Positions 1-7,805 of a stretch of 64,000 bases of DNA are shown here, piece by piece. A program made the position numbers and the translations under genes. The notes under the pieces were generated by a model. It made no database searches. It was not told where the DNA came from and worked only from the letters and a program-made list of their open reading frames with translations. The stretch is from Muribaculaceae bacterium (GTDB lineage Bacteria; Bacteroidota; Bacteroidia; Bacteroidales; Muribaculaceae). Position 1 is the stretch's first letter, and each line of letters starts with the position of its first letter. The stretch lies in the NCBI GenBank assembly GCA_022510425.1, contig JAFLTO010000013.1:1-64000 (forward strand), written 5' to 3'.

Positions 1-152
1 CTTCGTAACGACATCCTCTCCGTCCCATTTCGTCCTGTTTTAAGTTTACATTTTTAATCTTTTTTCTGTAAACCTATTTCAGGACAAGACAAACTTCATA
101 TTATTAGGGATTAGGGATTGGGGAGGAAGTATGAGGGATTAAGAGATTTAAG

Positions 153-160
153 TAATTTTG
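153..160 (+). promoter_or_regulatory. Bacteroidetes -7 element before MATE gene
   Basis: TAATTTTG matches the Bacteroidetes sigma-ABfr -7 consensus TAnnTTTG. It lies only 7 bp before the ATG at 168, so transcription would begin at or just before that start codon, giving a nearly leaderless message, unless the ATG at 216 is used instead. The rest of positions 1-152 shows no gene; it holds short TTAGGGAT-type repeats around 102-143. Confidence 0.55.
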
Positions 161-167
161 CACAGCT

Positions 168-1574
168 ATGAGAATTGCAATTGCGAGAAATAAATCTTCA
201 GGTTACTTTGAAAGCATGAGGAGTCTGCTGAAACTCGGGATTCCGGTTTTGGTGACACAGATAGGTATCATAGCGGTGAGTTTTGCCGACACTATGATGG
301 TGGGGGCATACGGGCTCAACGAATTGGCAGCCTCAGCTTTTGTGAATTCTCTTTTTCTTGTGGGAGTTGTGATGCTATTAGGATTTGCCGGAGGTGTCAC
401 CCCCATTATAGGGGCTCTCTACGGTCAAGGAGACCATGAGGAAGGAGGATTGATGCTCAGAGCCTCTTTGCTTGTGAATCTTGCCATGGCAGCAATTTTT
501 ATAGCAGCCATGGCCGGACTCTACTTTCTCCTACCCTATTTTGGTCAGGATCCGGAAATAATGCCGATAGCGAAGGAATATTATCTTATAATCCTCCCTT
601 CCCTCCTGCCGATGGCTTTATTCAATTGTATGCAACAGGCGTGCAATGGAGTCACTGACACCTCCACGCCTATGTGGATAATTCTCGGGGCAGATGTTCT
701 GAATATCATCGGAAACTATGCCTTGATATTCGGGAACTGGGGATTTCCGGAATTAGGGCTTGCCGGGGCCGGATGGAGCACACTCTCGGCGAGGATTGCC
801 TCTGCAATAGCCATCCTGATAGTATATGCCGTGGTGCCCCGATATAAAATTTACTGGCAGAAGGTTTTACAAGGAGGATCGGGCAGAGAGAGGAAGCTGC
901 AGGTGTGGAAAACGAGTTATCCGCTGATGGTGCAAAGCGGTGTGGAATGTGGCTTATGGACAATGGGAGCAGTGGTGAGCGGATGGTTTGGCAAAGTGGA
1001 ACTTGCCGCCTATCAGGTGATGAACACCATAGGACAGTTAGGTTTCATGATCTACATGAGTTTCGGATGGGCCACCTCCATCAAAGTAGCCAATTTCACG
1101 GGCCAAAAAGATTATGGAGGAGTGAGGTTAGTGACAAAAGTAGGGCTTCACATGATACTTTTTCTTGCCACGATAGCTTCCATAGCGTTTCTTTTCTTCA
1201 CAGACGAGATGGTGACTTATTTCACTCCTGAGGAAGATGTGGCGGCATATTCCATGATGATGATATTGCCGTTGGTGCTCTATCAATATTGCGACGGGAC
1301 ACAACTAACTTATGTAAATGCCTTGAGAGGCACCTCAAGAGTGAAACCATTGTTATGGATTTCGATAGTGAGTTATATATTTGTAGGAATATCGGTGCTG
1401 ATGCTCTTCGCCGTAGGTTTTGGCTGGGAAACTGTGGGTGTATATTATAGTTTTTCAGTAGCCCTTCTAACGGCGGCAGTGCTCTTAGTAGTGACCTTCA
1501 ATCGGACAGTAAGAACGCTCGAAAGGGAAGAAAATAATAAAATAGTGTTAAATATGCTTACCGATGGGGAGTAA
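168..1574 (+). CDS. MATE family efflux transporter
   Basis: A 468-residue, very hydrophobic protein with the layout of the multidrug and toxin extrusion family: about twelve membrane helices in two pseudo-symmetric halves, with the typical early segment LGIPVLVTQIG followed by FADTMMVGAYG. These inner-membrane exporters use a proton or sodium gradient to expel small organic compounds; the substrate cannot be read from sequence. Length fits the family (about 440-480). An alternative ATG at 216 would remove 16 residues that do not look like part of the fold, and would allow a leader of about 50 nt after the promoter at 153. The stop codon TAA overlaps the first of two -7 elements serving parA. 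It is unrelated in sequence detail to the second MATE gene at 6472, so this is not a recent duplication. Confidence 0.9.
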   Translation: MRIAIARNKSSGYFESMRSLLKLGIPVLVTQIGIIAVSFADTMMVGAYGLNELAASAFVNSLFLVGVVMLLGFAGGVTPIIGALYGQGDHEEGGLMLRASLLVNLAMAAIFIAAMAGLYFLLPYFGQDPEIMPIAKEYYLIILPSLLPMALFNCMQQACNGVTDTSTPMWIILGADVLNIIGNYALIFGNWGFPELGLAGAGWSTLSARIASAIAILIVYAVVPRYKIYWQKVLQGGSGRERKLQVWKTSYPLMVQSGVECGLWTMGAVVSGWFGKVELAAYQVMNTIGQLGFMIYMSFGWATSIKVANFTGQKDYGGVRLVTKVGLHMILFLATIASIAFLFFTDEMVTYFTPEEDVAAYSMMMILPLVLYQYCDGTQLTYVNALRGTSRVKPLLWISIVSYIFVGISVLMLFAVGFGWETVGVYYSFSVALLTAAVLLVVTFNRTVRTLEREENNKIVLNMLTDGE

Positions 1575-1587
1575 TTTTGTAACTTTG
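1572..1587 (+). promoter_or_regulatory. Two tandem -7 elements before parA
   Basis: TAATTTTG (1572-1579) is followed without a gap by TAACTTTG (1580-1587); both match TAnnTTTG. The first includes the stop codon of the upstream MATE gene. The start of parA is 26 bp further on, which fits a short leader. This suggests the par operon has its own promoter. Confidence 0.6.
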
Positions 1588-1613
1588 TGGGAATATATCC
1601 ATAACCATCATAT

Positions 1614-2387
1614 ATGGGCAAGATAATATCAATAGCTAATCAGAAGGGAGGAGTGGGGAAAACCACCACAGCCTTCAACTTGGGAGCATGTTTGGCAGCA
1701 GATGGTAAAAAGGTGCTTTTGGTGGATGCAGATCCACAAGCTAACGCCACCTCGGGCCTGGGATTGAATCCGGAGGAAGCGGAAGTGTCGGTGTACGAAT
1801 GTCTTGTAGACGGCGCCAATCCGGCCGATGGCATACGGGAAAGCTGTGTTAAAGGTCTGGAGGTGCTTGGTTCAAGAATAGACCTTGTGGGAGCCGAAGT
1901 AGAGCTGATGCAACAGAAAGACAGGGAGAGGGTGCTCTCAAGAGTGCTACGTCCTCTTAAAGATTCCTACGACTATATATTGATAGACTGCAGTCCGTCG
2001 TTAGGCTTGATAACTGTGAATGCCCTCACGGCATCAGATTCAGTGATAATACCGGTTCAGGCAGAATATTTCGCTTTGGAAGGAATCTCTCAATTGCTCA
2101 ACACCATCAGAATCATAAAGAGCAGATTGAGTCCGACATTGGAAATTGAGGGATTCTTGCTTACAATGTATGATGCCCGGCTAAGACTCGCCAACCAGAT
2201 ATTTGAAGAGTTGCGGCAACATTTCGGTGAGATGGTTTTCAACACCGTTATACCGAGAAACATAAAACTGTCGGAATCTCCGAGCCACGGGCTGCCGGTG
2301 ACCTTATATGATCCCGAGAGCCGAGGAGCGATCGCCTACGGGCAACTGAGCCGGGAATTGATAGCCAAGAACAGACCGAAGAAATAG
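1614..2387 (+). CDS. parA: ParA/Soj chromosome-partitioning ATPase
   Basis: A 257-residue ParA-type ATPase. The deviant Walker A motif KGGVGKTT sits near residues 10-17 (with the signature lysine ahead of the GK), a switch I region (DADPQANATSG) follows near residue 40, and the Walker B strand ends in IDCSPSLGL near residue 125. Chromosomal ParA proteins bind DNA non-specifically as ATP dimers and move ParB-parS complexes apart during origin segregation. The length is typical of the short chromosomal Soj group, with no N-terminal HTH as plasmid forms have. It is the first gene of a rightward string with parB, DUF5683 and a lytic transglycosylase, an order common in Bacteroidetes. Its promoter lies in the stop codon of the preceding gene. 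Confidence 0.95.
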   Translation: MGKIISIANQKGGVGKTTTAFNLGACLAADGKKVLLVDADPQANATSGLGLNPEEAEVSVYECLVDGANPADGIRESCVKGLEVLGSRIDLVGAEVELMQQKDRERVLSRVLRPLKDSYDYILIDCSPSLGLITVNALTASDSVIIPVQAEYFALEGISQLLNTIRIIKSRLSPTLEIEGFLLTMYDARLRLANQIFEELRQHFGEMVFNTVIPRNIKLSESPSHGLPVTLYDPESRGAIAYGQLSRELIAKNRPKK

Positions 2388-2478
2388 GGATATTAGGGAT
2401 TGGGTATTGGGGATGAGGGATATTAGGGATTAGGGATATTAGGGATTGGGTATTAGGGATGAGGGATGAGGGATTTGA
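2388..2478 (+). repeat. TTAGGGAT-type short tandem repeats
   Basis: The spacer between parA and parB and the first bases beyond it consist almost entirely of the units ATTAGGGAT, ATTGGGTATT and GATGAGGGAT in irregular succession, all G-rich on the top strand. Similar units occur at about 102-143 and 35753-35790. There are at least ten GGG runs in 90 bp. The in-frame extension of parB into this repeat is therefore probably not coding. Confidence 0.7.
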
Positions 2479-2491
2479 GATAAAATTTATT

Positions 2492-3367
2492 ATGGCTATA
2501 AAAAGGAATGCATTGGGAAGAGGACTTGACTCTCTGATATCGGTGAGCGATATTCAGACGGGGGGCTCCTCGGCCATAAACGAAATAAAGATAGACGATA
2601 TAAAGCCAAATCCAAATCAACCACGCCGGACATTCGATGAGGAAACCTTGGATGAATTGGCAACCTCGATAAAAGAATTGGGAGTGGTGCAGCCTCTTTC
2701 TGTAAGAGATATGGGCGACGGCACCTACCAGATTATAGCCGGTGAAAGAAGATGGCGTGCGGCTACCAGAGCAGGGTTGAATTCAGTTCCCGCTTATGTG
2801 AGAAGCGCTTCAGATTCCGAAGTGACGGAAATGGCATTGATAGAAAATATCCAAAGGGAAGATCTCAACGCCATAGAGGTGGCATTAGCTTTTCGCAATC
2901 TGATAGACAGCTACAATCTGACGCAGGAACGATTGTCGGAACGTCTGGGCAAGAACCGGGCAACGATAGCCAACCATCTCCGACTCTTGAAACTTCCGGC
3001 AGAAATTCAACTGGGACTGCGTGACCATAAATTGGATATGGGACATGCCAAGGCTTTGCTGGGAGTGGAAGATCCCAAACAACAGCTTAAACTTTATAAT
3101 CTTATCCTTAAGGAAGGACTCTCGGTGAGGAAAGTGGAGGAACTGGCCAAAGGGATGGAGACCGGAAAGACAAAAACAGAGGCAGCGAGTCATAAAACGA
3201 GTAACGCCCATTGGGAAGAAGCTCAAAAATTGCTTGCAAACAGGCTTGGTTCTAAAGTAAGTATCACAGAAAAAGGGAAAGGTAAAGGCACCATCACCAT
3301 CAATTTCTCCAACGAGGAGGAATTGAAAAAATTAATCCGAATCATATCGGAATCAGGAGAAGCATAA
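2492..3367 (+). CDS. parB: ParB/Spo0J centromere-binding protein
   Basis: A 291-residue ParB. The start is placed at the ATG at 2492 because ParB proteins of this group begin with a short basic segment and ALGRGLDSLI, seen here at residues 6-15; the frame stays open upstream to 2459 but only through the TTAGGGAT repeat. The N-terminal CTPase domain contains GERRWRAA and ENIQREDLNAIEVA, followed by a helix-turn-helix (LSERLGKNRATIANHLRLL) that reads parS, and a C-terminal dimerisation domain ending in ELKKLIRIISESGEA. It binds parS sites near the origin, slides along DNA as a CTP clamp and recruits ParA and SMC. The following gene starts 2 bp after its stop, indicating translational coupling. 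No obvious parS 16-mer was seen in the window. Confidence 0.95.
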   Translation: MAIKRNALGRGLDSLISVSDIQTGGSSAINEIKIDDIKPNPNQPRRTFDEETLDELATSIKELGVVQPLSVRDMGDGTYQIIAGERRWRAATRAGLNSVPAYVRSASDSEVTEMALIENIQREDLNAIEVALAFRNLIDSYNLTQERLSERLGKNRATIANHLRLLKLPAEIQLGLRDHKLDMGHAKALLGVEDPKQQLKLYNLILKEGLSVRKVEELAKGMETGKTKTEAASHKTSNAHWEEAQKLLANRLGSKVSITEKGKGKGTITINFSNEEELKKLIRIISESGEA

Positions 3368-3369
3368 TA

Positions 3370-4104
3370 TTGAATAGATTCTTTTCATATATAGCTTTTT
3401 TTATACTCCTGTTTTCAGGGTTTGAGTCATTGCATACCTATGCTCAAGAACCGATGATAAGACCGGAAGGTGTACCTCAAGATACCACCGCATATTTGGA
3501 CGGTATGATTCTACTAAAGACCCCTCTTGAGGCTGAAGATGATGACGGAGATATAACAGTGGTGACGTCGGACGATTATCATCCCTATGGTCTGGAAGAG
3601 AAAAGGGAATTCAATCCGAGTCCCGAGCGAGCCGTATGGATGTCGGCATTATTTCCGGGATTAGGCCAGATCTACAACCGCCGATACTGGAAACTGCCTA
3701 TTGTGGTGGGAGGATTCATGGGTTTGGGATATGCCACCAACTGGAACAACAGTATGCTTCAGGATTATTCCCAGGCATATCGAGATTTGATGGATAATGA
3801 CCCATCCACCAAATCATATATGGATTTCTTCCCGCCCAACACGAAGGAAGAGAATCTGAACAAGACATGGCTCACTAACGTGATGAAAAGCCGGCGGGAT
3901 TTCTATAGGAGGAACCGCGACCTTTGTATCATCTGTTGCGTTGGTTTGTATCTTATCTGTATGGTTGATGCGTATGTAGATGCCTCATTGGCACATTTCG
4001 ACATCACTCCGGACCTATCTTTGGAATGGAGTCCTTCGATCGGGATAGATCCCGGACCGGAAAGGAAACTAAACGTAGGGATACAATGGGCACTGAATTT
4101 TTAG
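3370..4104 (+). CDS. DUF5683 family membrane protein
   Basis: A 244-residue protein with a signal sequence (about residues 1-25, ending in TYAQ), an acidic stretch (residues 55-70), and a C-terminal domain with the DUF5683 signature: ALFPGLGQIYNRRYWKLPIV near residue 94, then two or three hydrophobic segments. The start is a TTG at 3370, two bases after parB; it is chosen because it gives a complete signal peptide and no ATG lies nearby. The gene recurs between parB and a lytic transglycosylase in Bacteroidetes, suggesting a role at the cell envelope linked to growth or division, but its biochemical function is unknown. Confidence 0.85.
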   Translation: MNRFFSYIAFFILLFSGFESLHTYAQEPMIRPEGVPQDTTAYLDGMILLKTPLEAEDDDGDITVVTSDDYHPYGLEEKREFNPSPERAVWMSALFPGLGQIYNRRYWKLPIVVGGFMGLGYATNWNNSMLQDYSQAYRDLMDNDPSTKSYMDFFPPNTKEENLNKTWLTNVMKSRRDFYRRNRDLCIICCVGLYLICMVDAYVDASLAHFDITPDLSLEWSPSIGIDPGPERKLNVGIQWALNF

Positions 4105-4122
4105 GGTAAGAAATTAAAGATT

Positions 4123-5787
4123 ATGAAGATGAAAAGACACATATTGGCTCTATCGGCGCTTCTGGTAAGTGCGGGTTTGTCGGCACAAAACAATGATTCA
4201 GGAAATGTGCTTGACTTGAAACACAGTATCACTGATCCGGCCATAGTATATCCTGAAAGTTTTGAGGCAGACACACAAAAATTGCTTGAAAGCTGGTTTA
4301 TCAAGAATTATACTTCGACCGACGACAGATATGCCACAGAAGGAGATGTGGTGGTGTCGGATGAAGTGATAATAGAAAGACTAAGCGCCCTCCCAAATGT
4401 GATTGAAATGCCTTACAATCAAATTGTGAGAAGCTATATCGATAAATACACATCTTCCAACAGGGCTCAGATTCCTGCCCTCTTAGGTCTTGGCCTATAC
4501 TATAACCCAATCGTGGAGCAGTCGCTCGAGGAGCAAGGGCTCCCCTTGGAATTGAAATACCTACCCATGATAGAATCAAGCCTTGACCCCAACGCTGTGT
4601 CGAAACACGGGGCCGCGGGTCTCTGGCAATTCATGCTTGCCACTGCAAAAGGTCTCGGAATGGAAGTAAACAGCCTTGTGGACGAAAGAAGAGACCCTTA
4701 TCTATCATCAGAAATGGCCGCAAGCTACCTTAAAGGCCTTTATGAAACCTATGGAGACTGGAGTCTCGCCATAGCGGCCTACAACTGCGGGCCCGGCACT
4801 TTGAACAAAGCCATCAGGAGAGCCGGAGGAGAACCTAAAGACCATAATTACTGGAGCATATATAATTATCTTCCCGAAGAAACCAAAGGATATGTACCGG
4901 CATTCATAGCAATAAACTATGTGATGAATTATTATCCGGAACATAACATATCGCCTGTGTTGCCGACCTCGCCATTAGTGATAGACACTATCCACGTGTC
5001 AGACCGTATACATTTCGAACAGATTTCCCAAGTGCTTGATATTCCTGTGGAGGAATTAAGGATACTCAATCCTCAATACAGGGCAGACATCATACCGGGC
5101 ACAGCAGAAAATCCATGTAATCTTATCCTGCCCTCACAACAGATCCATGCCTACCTGATGAGTGAGGAGGATATCAAGAACTATGAGGCTGACAAATATT
5201 TGCCAAAGGGTAAGATTGAGCCGGGAGAAGCCCAAGGCGACGCGTTGGTAGCGGTGAAAGACACTGAAATCTGGGCTGAGCCCCTCACTACAGCCTCCGA
5301 CAAAGTTGAAAACAACGGAGAAACCCAAACAATCGTACACAAAGTAAAAGCCGGGGAAACGTTAGCTTCCATAGCCAAGACCTATGAAGTGACACCGGAA
5401 GCCATCAAGGAAACCAACAATCTCCGCAGGAATGCCGTGAGAGTGGGACAACAATTGAAAATCGTCACAAACAGTCCTCAGGCCATAATGGAATCAACTG
5501 TGGCAGCAGTGACCAAACCTGCCACGACAACCACTACAAGCCAGAGCACAAAACAGAAAAAACCATCCACCACTACATCCAAACCGACCACACATAAGGT
5601 TAAAAAAGGAGAAACGCTTTCGATCATTGCCAAGAAATACGGCACCACCGTTACCGCTCTTAAGAATGCCAACGGCATGAAAACGGATAAATTACAGATC
5701 GGGCAGACATTAAAAATTCCCGCCAAATCGACGGGAACAAGCTCTTCCAAGAAATCTACGACAACAACAAAGAAGAGGAGGAGATAA
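4123..5787 (+). CDS. LysM-containing lytic transglycosylase (MltD-like)
   Basis: A 554-residue secreted murein hydrolase. After a signal peptide (residues 1-21, cleaved after LSA) comes a transglycosylase family 1 SLT domain: KYLPMIESSLDPNAVS contains the catalytic glutamate (E151), followed by GAAGLWQFM and AAYNCGPGT, both family hallmarks. Two LysM peptidoglycan-binding modules follow (VKAGETLASIAKTYEV near residue 410 and VKKGETLSIIAKKYGT near residue 495), separated by a Thr/Ser/Pro-rich linker, and the protein ends in a basic KKSTTTTKKRRR tail. The enzyme cleaves the glycan strands with formation of 1,6-anhydro-muramic acid. It is the last gene of the par string; its stop is one base from the stop of the convergent slyD-like gene. 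Confidence 0.93.
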   Translation: MKMKRHILALSALLVSAGLSAQNNDSGNVLDLKHSITDPAIVYPESFEADTQKLLESWFIKNYTSTDDRYATEGDVVVSDEVIIERLSALPNVIEMPYNQIVRSYIDKYTSSNRAQIPALLGLGLYYNPIVEQSLEEQGLPLELKYLPMIESSLDPNAVSKHGAAGLWQFMLATAKGLGMEVNSLVDERRDPYLSSEMAASYLKGLYETYGDWSLAIAAYNCGPGTLNKAIRRAGGEPKDHNYWSIYNYLPEETKGYVPAFIAINYVMNYYPEHNISPVLPTSPLVIDTIHVSDRIHFEQISQVLDIPVEELRILNPQYRADIIPGTAENPCNLILPSQQIHAYLMSEEDIKNYEADKYLPKGKIEPGEAQGDALVAVKDTEIWAEPLTTASDKVENNGETQTIVHKVKAGETLASIAKTYEVTPEAIKETNNLRRNAVRVGQQLKIVTNSPQAIMESTVAAVTKPATTTTTSQSTKQKKPSTTTSKPTTHKVKKGETLSIIAKKYGTTVTALKNANGMKTDKLQIGQTLKIPAKSTGTSSSKKSTTTTKKRRR

Positions 5788-5788
5788 T

Positions 5789-6340
5789 TCAGCAGTTGCA
5801 ACCTGAGCCACAGCCACCGCTGTCGCACCCACCGGAACCGCAACCTCCGCAACAACCACCCTGAGGGAGATCTTCGGGAGTGGCATCTCTGACTTCTACA
5901 ATTTCACCATCATATCTAACGGTGAGGCCGGCGAAAGGATGGTTGAAATCCATCTTGATTTTATCTCCAATTTCTGTAACCATACCTTCAACCCGCAGGT
6001 TGTCGGCCGTCATCATAGGTAACACCTTACCCACTTGCACCTCTTCTGCAAGTTTTCCGTCGCGCATAAATATTTCTTTATCGAGAGACATCACAAGATC
6101 CTCGTTTTTATCACCAAACGCAGCAACAGGAGGGAGAGTGACCTCAAACTTGTCACCCTTTGAAAGGCCCTCCATTACAGAGAGCAACCCGGGGACAATA
6201 CCGGGAGTGATGCCATATACCATTTCATCGGGAGCATCCTTCGGAGTCTCGAAAAGAAGTTTATTATCGGCGTCATTATACAGTTTGTAGGAATATTCCA
6301 CGAATTTGCCGGGCCCTACTTTTTCATTTTCTTTTTCCAT
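5789..6340 (-). CDS. SlyD-like FKBP-type peptidyl-prolyl isomerase
   Basis: A 183-residue cytoplasmic isomerase and chaperone of the SlyD group. The FKBP half appears as VEYSYKLYNDADNKLLFETP and ITPGIVPGLLSVMEGLSKGD; the inserted insert-in-flap domain carries the AFGDKNEDLV segment; and FNHPFAGLTVRYDGEIVEVR closes the FKBP fold. The tail (from residue 162) is almost pure Gly/Cys (GGCCGGCGSGGCDSGGCGSGCNC pattern, about ten cysteines), comparable to the metal-binding histidine/cysteine tail of SlyD that delivers nickel and other metals. There is no signal peptide. It faces the lytic transglycosylase with one base between the stop codons, leaving no room for a conventional terminator. Confidence 0.9.
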   Translation of the reverse strand: MEKENEKVGPGKFVEYSYKLYNDADNKLLFETPKDAPDEMVYGITPGIVPGLLSVMEGLSKGDKFEVTLPPVAAFGDKNEDLVMSLDKEIFMRDGKLAEEVQVGKVLPMMTADNLRVEGMVTEIGDKIKMDFNHPFAGLTVRYDGEIVEVRDATPEDLPQGGCCGGCGSGGCDSGGCGSGCNC

Positions 6341-6471
6341 AACTCAAAAATTAAATAGAGGGAGAAACAATTATCACTCTGTACTTAATAACAATATTTA
6401 CGAATTTAAAGTTCAGACCGGATGGTCCGGTATATCGTATTGAAATTTTCATCAACTTTGTGAGAAGAAAA

Positions 6472-7803
6472 ATGGATAGACTGAACCGGGAAATACTGAG
6501 GCTGAGTTTGCCCACAATCATAAGCAATGTCACCATACCGTTGTTGGGTATTTGTGACACGGCCATATCGGGTCATTTGGGTTCGGAACTGTTTTTATCC
6601 GCCATAGCAGTTGGGAGCGTGATGATGAACGTAGTGTTCTGGATTTTCGGGTTCCTTAGAGGCGGCACGACGGGGTTGACCGCAACAGCTTTAGGGGCCG
6701 GGAATTCAGGAGAGATCTCTAAAGTGCTATATCGGGCGCTTACCATAGCTTTTGTGGCCGGCACCTTACTGATTATATTTCAAGATATAATTTTTAAGGG
6801 ACTATGGTATGTGGCGGGAGGAAGCGATGAAATAAAAGGCTATGTGAAAGAATATTTCACAATCAGAATTTGGGGGAGCCCGGCCTTGCTTGCAGTGATA
6901 GCCATCAGCGGATGGTTTGTGGGAATGCAGACCACATTTTATCCTATGCTAATAGCCATACTGACTAATGTGATCAATATAGCAGTGAGTTATTCATTAG
7001 CTTTCCCACTCGAACTGGGTTTCAAGGGTGTAGCCATAGGCACCTTTGTTTCGAACTGGCTTGGTTTGATTGTAGCAACCGGATGTATGGTGTGGTTTAT
7101 GAAGGGTAAGATATTGAAATGCACTTTAGCCAACCTATTGAAAGGAAACTGGTGGAGATATTTTTCAGTCAACGGTAACCTTTTTCTACGATCTCTTTTC
7201 ATTATATGCGTCACGATGGGTGTCACGGCAGCCGGAGCAAGAATAGGTAACCTCACCTTAGCCGTCAACATTATAGTGATGCAATATTTCCAGTTCTTCT
7301 CATTCTTCATTGACGGTTTTGCATATAGCGGCGAAGCGCTTGTGGGCCTAAGGTTCGGTGAAAAAAATTATGAGATGCTTAAGAAGAGTGTCAGCCGTCT
7401 TTTACAATGGACATTAGGCATGGCCATACTCTTCTCAGCCGGTTATTATTTAGGATTGGAATCTATGACCTCTTTGCTGACCGACAGCGACAACGTTATT
7501 TCCGGAGTTTTGGAACTAACCTTATTTGTGAGTTTAATACCTATTATATCCTGTTGGAGTTTTATTTTCGACGGTTTTTATATAGGTATAACCGACACCT
7601 TCAAAATGATGATCTCCACTTTAATGGGAGGAATAATCTTTTTTGCAATAATAGGTATTGATTATTATGGAATAGCAATACCTATCGACGGAAATTTTGT
7701 GATCTGGACAGCATTTCTGAGCTATTTGCTAATCCGGGGGCTCTATCTGGCTTTGATGTGGGCACCCACTTTAAAGTTTAAAGTAGAGAGGGTTAGTATG
7801 TGA
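6472..7803 (+). CDS. MATE family efflux transporter (DinF-like)
   Basis: A 443-residue polytopic membrane protein of the MATE family, closest in style to the DinF branch: MDRLNREILRLSLPTIISN at the start, GICDTAISGHLGSELFLSAIAVG near residue 30, and a conserved FGFLRGGTTGLTATALGAG segment near residue 60. The ATG at 6472 is preferred over an in-frame GTG at 6460 because it starts directly before the family's first conserved residues. It would export organic compounds using an ion gradient; the substrate is unknown. It ends two bases before the stop of the convergent fructan sensor gene and has no evident functional link to it. Confidence 0.9.
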   Translation: MDRLNREILRLSLPTIISNVTIPLLGICDTAISGHLGSELFLSAIAVGSVMMNVVFWIFGFLRGGTTGLTATALGAGNSGEISKVLYRALTIAFVAGTLLIIFQDIIFKGLWYVAGGSDEIKGYVKEYFTIRIWGSPALLAVIAISGWFVGMQTTFYPMLIAILTNVINIAVSYSLAFPLELGFKGVAIGTFVSNWLGLIVATGCMVWFMKGKILKCTLANLLKGNWWRYFSVNGNLFLRSLFIICVTMGVTAAGARIGNLTLAVNIIVMQYFQFFSFFIDGFAYSGEALVGLRFGEKNYEMLKKSVSRLLQWTLGMAILFSAGYYLGLESMTSLLTDSDNVISGVLELTLFVSLIPIISCWSFIFDGFYIGITDTFKMMISTLMGGIIFFAIIGIDYYGIAIPIDGNFVIWTAFLSYLLIRGLYLALMWAPTLKFKVERVSM

Positions 7804-7805
7804 GG

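Noticed and set aside
2459..2491. Extension of parB to an upstream ATG
   Set aside because: The extra 11 codons are translated TTAGGGAT repeat; ParB homologues begin close to ALGRGLDSLI, matching the ATG at 2492.
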